DNA of 64,000 nt, taken from positions 27,962,001-28,026,000 of the forward strand of contig JBANAY010000003.1 of NCBI GenBank assembly GCA_037952775.1, given 5' to 3'. Below, in pieces: positions 58,547 through 64,000 of this stretch; the first letter of the stretch is position 1; the number at the start of each line of letters is the position of its first letter. The notes under the pieces were generated by a model. It was not told the origin of the DNA and searched no databases. It saw nothing but the letters and a program-made list of their open reading frames with translations. The position numbers and the translations under genes were made by a program. The stretch comes from Clonostachys chloroleuca (taxonomy: Eukaryota; Ascomycota; Sordariomycetes; Hypocreales; Bionectriaceae).

Positions 58547-60216
58547 TCACAGGATGTATCTGAATCCAGCAGCAACCTGAGCCGTGGTAGGCCCATGCTT
58601 GCCACCATCCTCGCCACGGTCGAGCTTCCCATTTTGGCGACGGAGGTAAATGCGAGCGGCGAAGGCGAACACAATCGCGAGACCGGTCGCAGCAACGTTG
58701 ACGATGAAAGCAGTCGTGTAACGCGGGGCCCCGTAGTAGAGGTAGCTGCACCAGATGTTGGGGGTGTTGCAGAGAGCGTTGATGAAGGCGATGGCGCTGG
58801 CTCGTTTGGCGGTTGGCTGGGACAGGGAGCCGGTTATCCAAGACAGAGTCACGATGGCGGAGGAGTAGAAGGAGGCGGGGAGCAGCATCATCGCGACGTA
58901 TCTTGCGGCAATGTTGAGGGACGAGACGGCGATGATGTTGGCGACTAGGGTGATGAGAAGAGCTCCAATGATGTGGTAGCCTCGCTCGCGGGTGCGGTCA
59001 GAGTGGAAACCGTTGACAAGCATGCAGATGACGCAGAGGAGGAAGGGAGGTGCCGTGAGGAGATAGGTCATGTTTCGGCTGTATCCTAGGCCACCGACAA
59101 CGCTGGGGAAGAAGTTGGAAACCGCGCCAACGATATAGGTCTGGGATGAAGCTGATTAGCGGCCAGTTGCTACTTCGGAGAGTAGCAAGAATACTTACGC
59201 AGTAAAGCACGCCTGTGAAGAGCCAAGTCTTGGGATCCTTGACAGCCATCTTCAGTCCCTGCATAGCAGTAATCTCCTGGGAGGCGTCGTCTGACTGGCC
59301 CAGGTCCTGAGCATAGTTCCACTGGATCCAGTCGCACTCCAACTTGGAAAGACCCAGGATCTTCTTGTTCGAATTAGGCAGAATGAATGCGAAAACGATA
59401 GCGAGACCAACGGTAATGACTCCCTCGACGAGGAAGAGCTGTTGGAGGTTAGCTGGGCGTCTAAGAGCTTGTTGGAGAATATACGTACCCAGCGCCAACC
59501 AGCAAGACCGTGGACTTTATCAAGATTGAGGATGGCGATGGCGAACAGACCACCGAAAGCATTCCCCAGCTGAGATCCACTGTAAAGAATAGCTGTTCGA
59601 AGAGCGAACTGCTTACGGTTGTAGAACAGGGAGAGGAAGTACAAGGCACCGGGGAAGAAGACGGCCTCGATTGCGCCGAGGAAGATACGGGCGACTACGA
59701 GTCCCGCAAAGTTGTGCACAGAGGCCATGATGGCGGAGATGGCTCCCCAAAGAGCCATACTAATGCAGATATAGAGGCCAGGCCACTTAATTCGACTCGC
59801 GATCATGTTGGAGGGGACTTGGAACAGGACTGCGCATCAAATTGTCAGCTTCGAACAAGGGGCATCTAGGGCAAAGAGCAATTGTCCGCCTGGCAAAACT
59901 TACTATAACTGCAGAACAGGATACTGACAGAAGTCTGATATTCGACAGCAGACAGGCCCAGGTCGGTGTCGATGCCTGCGAGCTTCGCGCTGGCAATGTT
60001 CTGACGATCGAGATAGTTCAGGATGTACATGATGACCAGGACGGGCATGACGACAATGTCCATCTTGAGCGTTGCCCGCTTCCCGAGCTTCTCGCGCTCA
60101 TCTTCGGAAAGGGCAGCAATGTCCTCGGGCATGCGCGTTGATTCGTCCACGGCCTGGGCCTTGAGGTCGTGAACAACCTCGGCCTCCTCGGCGAGCGGGT
60201 CGTGTTTTTCGCTCAT
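58547..60216 (-). CDS. MFS transporter, Dal5-like (ACS) type
   Basis: Four exons: 60216-59904, 59829-59489, 59438-59199 and 59140-58547, predicted 495 residues. Features: VVMPVLVIMYILNYLDRQNIASAKLAG at helix 1-2 (split: MYILNYLDRQNIASAKL), then intron 1 to ILFQVPSNMIASRIKWPGLY, GLVVARIFLGAIEAVFFPGALYFLS and RTAILYSGSQLGNAFGG. Intron 2 joins GWRW to LFLVEGVITVG. The last exon holds FFPSVVGGLGYSRNMTYLLTAPP and ends VAAGFRYIL. All are hallmarks of the anion:cation symporter family (plasma-membrane import of vitamins, allantoate, or sugar-acid-type anions). The nearby FMN dehydrogenase and SDR suggest a hydroxy-acid or sugar-acid substrate, by inference only. Confidence 0.9.
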
Positions 60217-61144
60217 GTTGGGCTTCGGGTACGGAAACAGAAAGGGAGTAAAAGCGCAGAAGTAATGAGTTTGCAAGACTCGCAAGGAGGGTGTGGTTGA
60301 GTCTGAGATTGCTGGCGAGGAGGTGCTGAGACAAGGGAGAGGAAAGAAGGCTGGGAGGACGTCTTAAATGCTGCGGTGCAAGTTTGATTAAGCCTGCTCG
60401 AGTCTCTCGGGAATACTCCGTGGAACTGACACAGAACATGGTTTGGCACTACGGTGCAGAGCTTTTGTTGGCTAACGATGTTGGTCCGGGTCCGGGGAAG
60501 GGCAAACAGGGGCTTCCTTGGGTCCGTTACCCCAGGTCCAGTCGCCACACCAGCAAACACGACCCCCACGCTCAACGAACCCCGTATCGTCTCCCCGCAA
60601 GTACCAGCTCTTGATGGTTCTGCGGGGAATTTCGAGGGCGTGGGGGTTCACTTGACCGAGTCATCGCGGAGCCTACGCACACAAGGGGACACTAGGATGT
60701 CACCAGACTCTGTCAATGCAGTGGGTATGTCTGGACGCCTCCATGAACCAAGCAAGCCAGCATAGACAAGCGCTGACAAGTGGGGATACTATGACGCCCG
60801 CATAGGAGAAGCTATGAGCGATTAGTGCCCAAGTCCACTAGCAACCCTTGACATGCCTCGGATCAGGGCTGGCCAATCGAAGAGAGGCCTGCCACGGGCC
60901 AGTGGTATCCAGGCTTTCCAGGGAATGTGGCCAGCATTTGGAGGCGTGGGGTAGGGGGAAATGAAGGATCGCTGCTCTCCGAACCCGGCGGTCAGGTAAC
61001 TTTCACTGCTATTTGAAGCGCCTTTATTCTGAGCCATAGTTGCCAAAGACTCTGGACTGTTAGAAAATCAGTGGCAGTTGTTCGCCTGATCTAACAATTG
61101 ACATACCTGATTCTGTTTTACTCATTTTCCCCTCATTCTCCAAT
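60217..61144. other. Divergent intergenic region
   Basis: 930 bp between the carrier (minus) and the FMN dehydrogenase (plus). Short frames on both strands lack domain signals. It contains GGTCCGGGTCCGGGG near 60482-60498, two direct GGTCCGG units, of unknown meaning. Confidence 0.45.
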
Positions 61145-62310
61145 ATGGGCTCTACTACCAAGAAGGATATCCAGAAAGGGGTGAGCTGGCGCCATATCCC
61201 TCCCTGAACAACATTGTCAGTGTCGCAGACTTTGAAAAGGTAGCAGAGAGGTACCTATCGCCTGCGTCATGGGCATACTACTCATCTGGAGCGGATGATG
61301 AACTCTGCATCGATGACGCCCGACGCTTGTTCGGTAAAATTGCAGTACGGCCTCGCATTCTCCGCGCTGTAGAGCCAGTCTCTACAGCGACAAATATTCT
61401 TGGCTATCCCTCTTCACTACCCATCTATATTAGCTCCACGGGCATTGGGAAATACGCCCACCCTGATGCCGAGAAGATCATCTCCTTCGTCACGGGGCAG
61501 GAGGGGCTGCCATATCTGATGCCCACTGGCTCTCCCCACGAGGACATCTTCAAGGCCCGGTCTCGACCAGACCAGAAGATATTCCTACAGCTCTACGCCA
61601 ACCGCGACAAGAAAAAGGCGACAGACCTGATCCACAAAGCTGAGCGCCTTGGAGCTGCCGCGGTGTTCATGACCGTTGATACCCCAGTCCTCAGCAAACG
61701 CGAACGGGACGACCGAGTCCAGGCCGCAGCCGGTGTAGATACTATTTCCCCAACAGGTGGGGGAGTGGCCAAGGTCTCGTCAATGGGCCTGCTGAACCCA
61801 CTCTTGACCTGGGACGACCTCAAGTGGCTTCGACAGACCACTAAGCTCCCAGTAGTGCTTAAGGGCATCCAGACTGTGGAGGATGCAGTGTTGGCACACG
61901 CCCACGGGGCAAGTGGCATTGTCCTCTCTAACCACGGCGGACGTTCCCTGGATACGGCGCAGTCACCGATCCTGACATTGCTCGAAATCCGCAGATACGC
62001 ACCTCATCTCCTAGAGAAGCCTATCCGTGATAAGTTCCAGGTCTTCCTGGACGGCGGCTTCCGGCGGGGAACAGACGTAATCAAGGCTATCGCGTTGGGC
62101 GCCTCGGCCGTGGGGGTCGGGCGGCCTGTGCTGTACTCCATGTGTGCGGATTACGGCGAGGAAGGGCTGAAGCGCCTGATCCAGATCTTACGGACGGAGG
62201 TGACCACCAATATGGCACTGGCCGGGGCAAAGAGCGTGGAAGAGCTAGTCCCTGAGCTAGTGAATACAGAAAGAGCAGAGCGCGAGGTGTCTCGCCGTGT
62301 GAAGCTGTAA
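61145..62310 (+). CDS. FMN-dependent alpha-hydroxyacid (L-lactate-type) dehydrogenase, 5' frame problem
   Basis: The main frame ends at 62310 and includes, from about 61190, APYPSLNNIVSVADFEKVAE, WAYYSSGADDE, IYISSTGIGKYAHPDAE, AVFMTVDTPVLSKRERD and VVLKGIQTVEDAVLA. GIVLSNHGGRSLD carries the catalytic His and FLDGGFRRGTDVIKA the FMN-phosphate loop, then GRPVLYS. This is the FMN-dependent (S)-2-hydroxyacid oxidase/dehydrogenase family, without the N-terminal cytochrome b5 domain of cytochrome b2. The best start, ATG 61145 (MGSTTKKDIQKG), is in another frame; one extra G in the G4 run at 61178-61181 would join them. No frame-compatible GT-AG intron is available, though GTGAGC sits there. Either the gene is frameshifted or the assembly lost a G. 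It likely oxidises L-lactate or a longer hydroxy acid. Confidence 0.75.
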
Positions 62311-63379
62311 CTACCGGCGGGTGTTCTGTTGCAACATGGAGACCTATTAGACCGGCTGATCTTAGTTTATCCCTAGAATTCAGACATTACATCTGATATT
62401 ATCGGAATGGCAGGAGTGATTTCGTTGGTTGCCCTAACTACTTCAAATCCATCGCCTTCGTAACTGGATAGCCTGGAATCCTTCCTACTTGAATCTTCCC
62501 ACCTTCAAGGGCTTGGCGATATTCTCACGTCTTTAACGTGGTGCTCGCTTAGTCTAATAGTAACTGGTCTCGACCGTGGACTGATTCAGTTGTACGTAAA
62601 GAAACATCCTCACCTTTGTGGTTTGCGTTTGTTTTGAGATATTTTGTATTCTTCTAGCAGGCTTAACTTCAACCCTGTGGCTCTCAAATGTAGGTGGCTC
62701 TCTATGCCTCAAAGCTGTAGAGATGGAATTTGAAGTTATTTACTTGACATAATGTGTTCCAGTTCCCTAGGTGAGTTGCTTTGGAGGAGCCTGAAAAATT
62801 TGAGGGGTAAGAGACCCTTGTCCTGCAATTATTACCCGGAATTAACAGTGCTGTTGGCCGTCTCGGGCTTTCTCTTCTCGGGCTGTGCCTCATGGGTCGT
62901 CGTTGGGTGAAATGGGGGTGGGGAAGAGGAGATGTGGAGATGTGGAGATTTTGGGGAGAGGTTGCATCGAGGTTTGCCATCCAATAGCACCAGCTCGTGT
63001 TTTCAGGGGGCTGGGGTTCGATTTTCTGACAGGTGAACTCGCTCTGTGACTTGTGAGAAAATCGCCGACGTTCCGGTGTGCATATGCAGGACAGCTGAGG
63101 AGGTGTGGCAGCTGTTGGTAGAGACACACGACCGCTTGGCGTGGGGGTCACAAACCTTCCTTCGATGAAGGTTTCGTGATCCAATTTTTTACGAGTCATG
63201 CTTGTCTAAACTAACCAGATCAAGCAGACCCCCGCAGCCAACAAGAAAGGAACAACGGGTGTGCCGTAGTCCGTTCTGCCAAGTCATCCGTCCAGCTCGA
63301 AGACCGATGTGCGCAACATAAGTCAAGTCGAATACCGAATTCTACTGCTCTCATTCTTCATAGAACCACAAAGTACACC
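62311..63379. other. Intergenic, 1.07 kb
   Basis: Region between two plus-strand genes. A 165-codon minus-strand frame at 62702-63199 is low-complexity and Pro/Ser/His-rich, without a domain; I do not call it a gene. AGATGTGGAGATGTGGAGAT near 62929 is a short tandem repeat. Confidence 0.45.
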
Positions 63380-64000
63380 ATGGGATCATATCTGGAAAAG
63401 CTATTCTCGCTTCACGGCTCCCTGGCTGTCGTTACAGGCGGCACCCGCGGCATCGGTCAGGCAATGGCCCTGTCCCTGGCTCGTGCGGGGTCTGACATTA
63501 TTCTCGTTCAGCGCAACGAGAGCAACCTCGAGACCAAAGGACTCATTGAGGCTCTGGGTCGAAAGGCTCTCGTATATACAGCCGACCTTGCAGACCAGGA
63601 CAGCGTCTCTGCCCTGAGCAAGAAGATTCTCGCTGACGGCCATGATGTGGACATCTTGGTGACCTGCGCCGGTATCCAGAGAAGGCACCCTGCGCATGAG
63701 TTTCCTATGGAAGATTGGGACGAGGTACAGACTGAAATTCTGCAGTACATCTCTCTTCCCCTCGCTAATCAATATGTTACCCCCTTAGGTTCTTCAAGTC
63801 AACCTCCGCACAGTCTGGACTCTTTGCCGTGACTTCGGCGCCTACATGCGCAAGCGCACGCCAGACTCAACCGGCCGCCGTGGTGCAATCATCAATGTGG
63901 CTAGCTTGGTCTCGTTCCAGGGTGGGCTGAACGTGCCAGCATACGCGTCGGCCAAGGGTGGTGTTGCCCAGCTTACCAAGTCTCTGAGCAACCAGTGGGC
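63380..64000 (+). CDS. Classical SDR, KduD/gluconate-dehydrogenase-like (partial at window end)
   Basis: Exon 1 is 63380-63724; exon 2 starts at 63789 and runs past the window end, at about residue 185. Cofactor motif VVTGGTRGIGQAMALSLARAG (TGxxxGIG); then DILVTCAGIQRR (the NAG position reads CAG). The intron (GAG|GTACAG...CTTAG) joins EDWDE to VLQVNLRTVW. The catalytic residues are Ser in INVASLVSFQGG and Y-x-x-x-K in PAYASAKGGVAQLTK. The GIQRRHPA stretch is typical of 2-deoxy-D-gluconate 3-dehydrogenase / KduD-type SDRs that act on sugar acids. The nearby ACS carrier and FMN hydroxyacid dehydrogenase fit an acid-sugar catabolic role, as inference. Confidence 0.85.

Noticed and set aside
61181..61228. 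A short intron starting GTGAGC in the FMN dehydrogenase gene
   Set aside because: Candidate acceptors (CAG at about 61220 and 61228) give stops or wrong phase, and the sequence removed encodes a family-like segment.
62702..63199. 165-codon minus-strand frame rich in Pro, Ser and His
   Set aside because: Low-complexity composition in a presumed promoter region, with no recognisable motif or splice support.

Overview
The window looks like nuclear DNA of a filamentous ascomycete (Pezizomycotina, perhaps Eurotiales-like). Genes lie on both strands in no operon order. Most are split by 45-120 nt GT-AG introns, several with a CTAAC-type branch site. The gene content is typically fungal: four Zn2Cys6 regulators, two HET proteins, a PTH11-type receptor, Dal5-type and sugar MFS carriers, and several secreted hydrolases. 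No mitochondrial, rRNA, tRNA, CRISPR or intact transposon sequence was seen. Exon models are my own, made by splicing by eye and checking that the reading frame carries across each intron.

Left part (1-22.4 kb): a tubby-like protein; a Zn2Cys6 regulator divergent from an extended SDR; a PTH11-like receptor; an alpha/beta hydrolase frameshifted just after its nucleophile motif; a secreted GH35 beta-galactosidase; a RetSat/CrtI-like FAD oxidoreductase fused to a ferredoxin-NADP reductase-like module; a LovC/quinone-reductase-like MDR enzyme; a secreted phospholipase A2 with a Lys/Pro tail; and a small disordered protein.

Middle (22.6-39.2 kb): a Dal5-type permease, a Zn2Cys6 regulator and an aspartase/fumarase-superfamily protein in which both residues of the usual His-Glu pair are replaced. 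Next comes the most coherent unit, which I read as a carbohydrate-utilisation locus. It has a Zn2Cys6 regulator divergent from a secreted glucanase of probable GH162 (beta-1,2-glucan) type, and a sugar transporter divergent from a cytosolic GH1 beta-glucosidase. Both divergent promoters carry three copies of CGGAGAAA/T, and in each promoter two copies are in tandem, giving CGG-N5-CGG, the kind of site a Zn2Cys6 dimer binds. Both also have CreA-like sites. The inferred pathway is extracellular cleavage, uptake of oligosaccharide, intracellular hydrolysis and local regulation.

Right part (39.8-64 kb): a membrane protein, a HET gene broken by two in-frame stops, a histidine-phosphatase-family protein, an F-box protein, an intact HET gene, a small conserved-looking protein, a fourth Zn2Cys6 regulator, about 3 kb of gene-poor sequence with gene debris, a second Dal5-type carrier, an FMN-dependent alpha-hydroxyacid dehydrogenase with a 5' frame problem, and an SDR running off the window.
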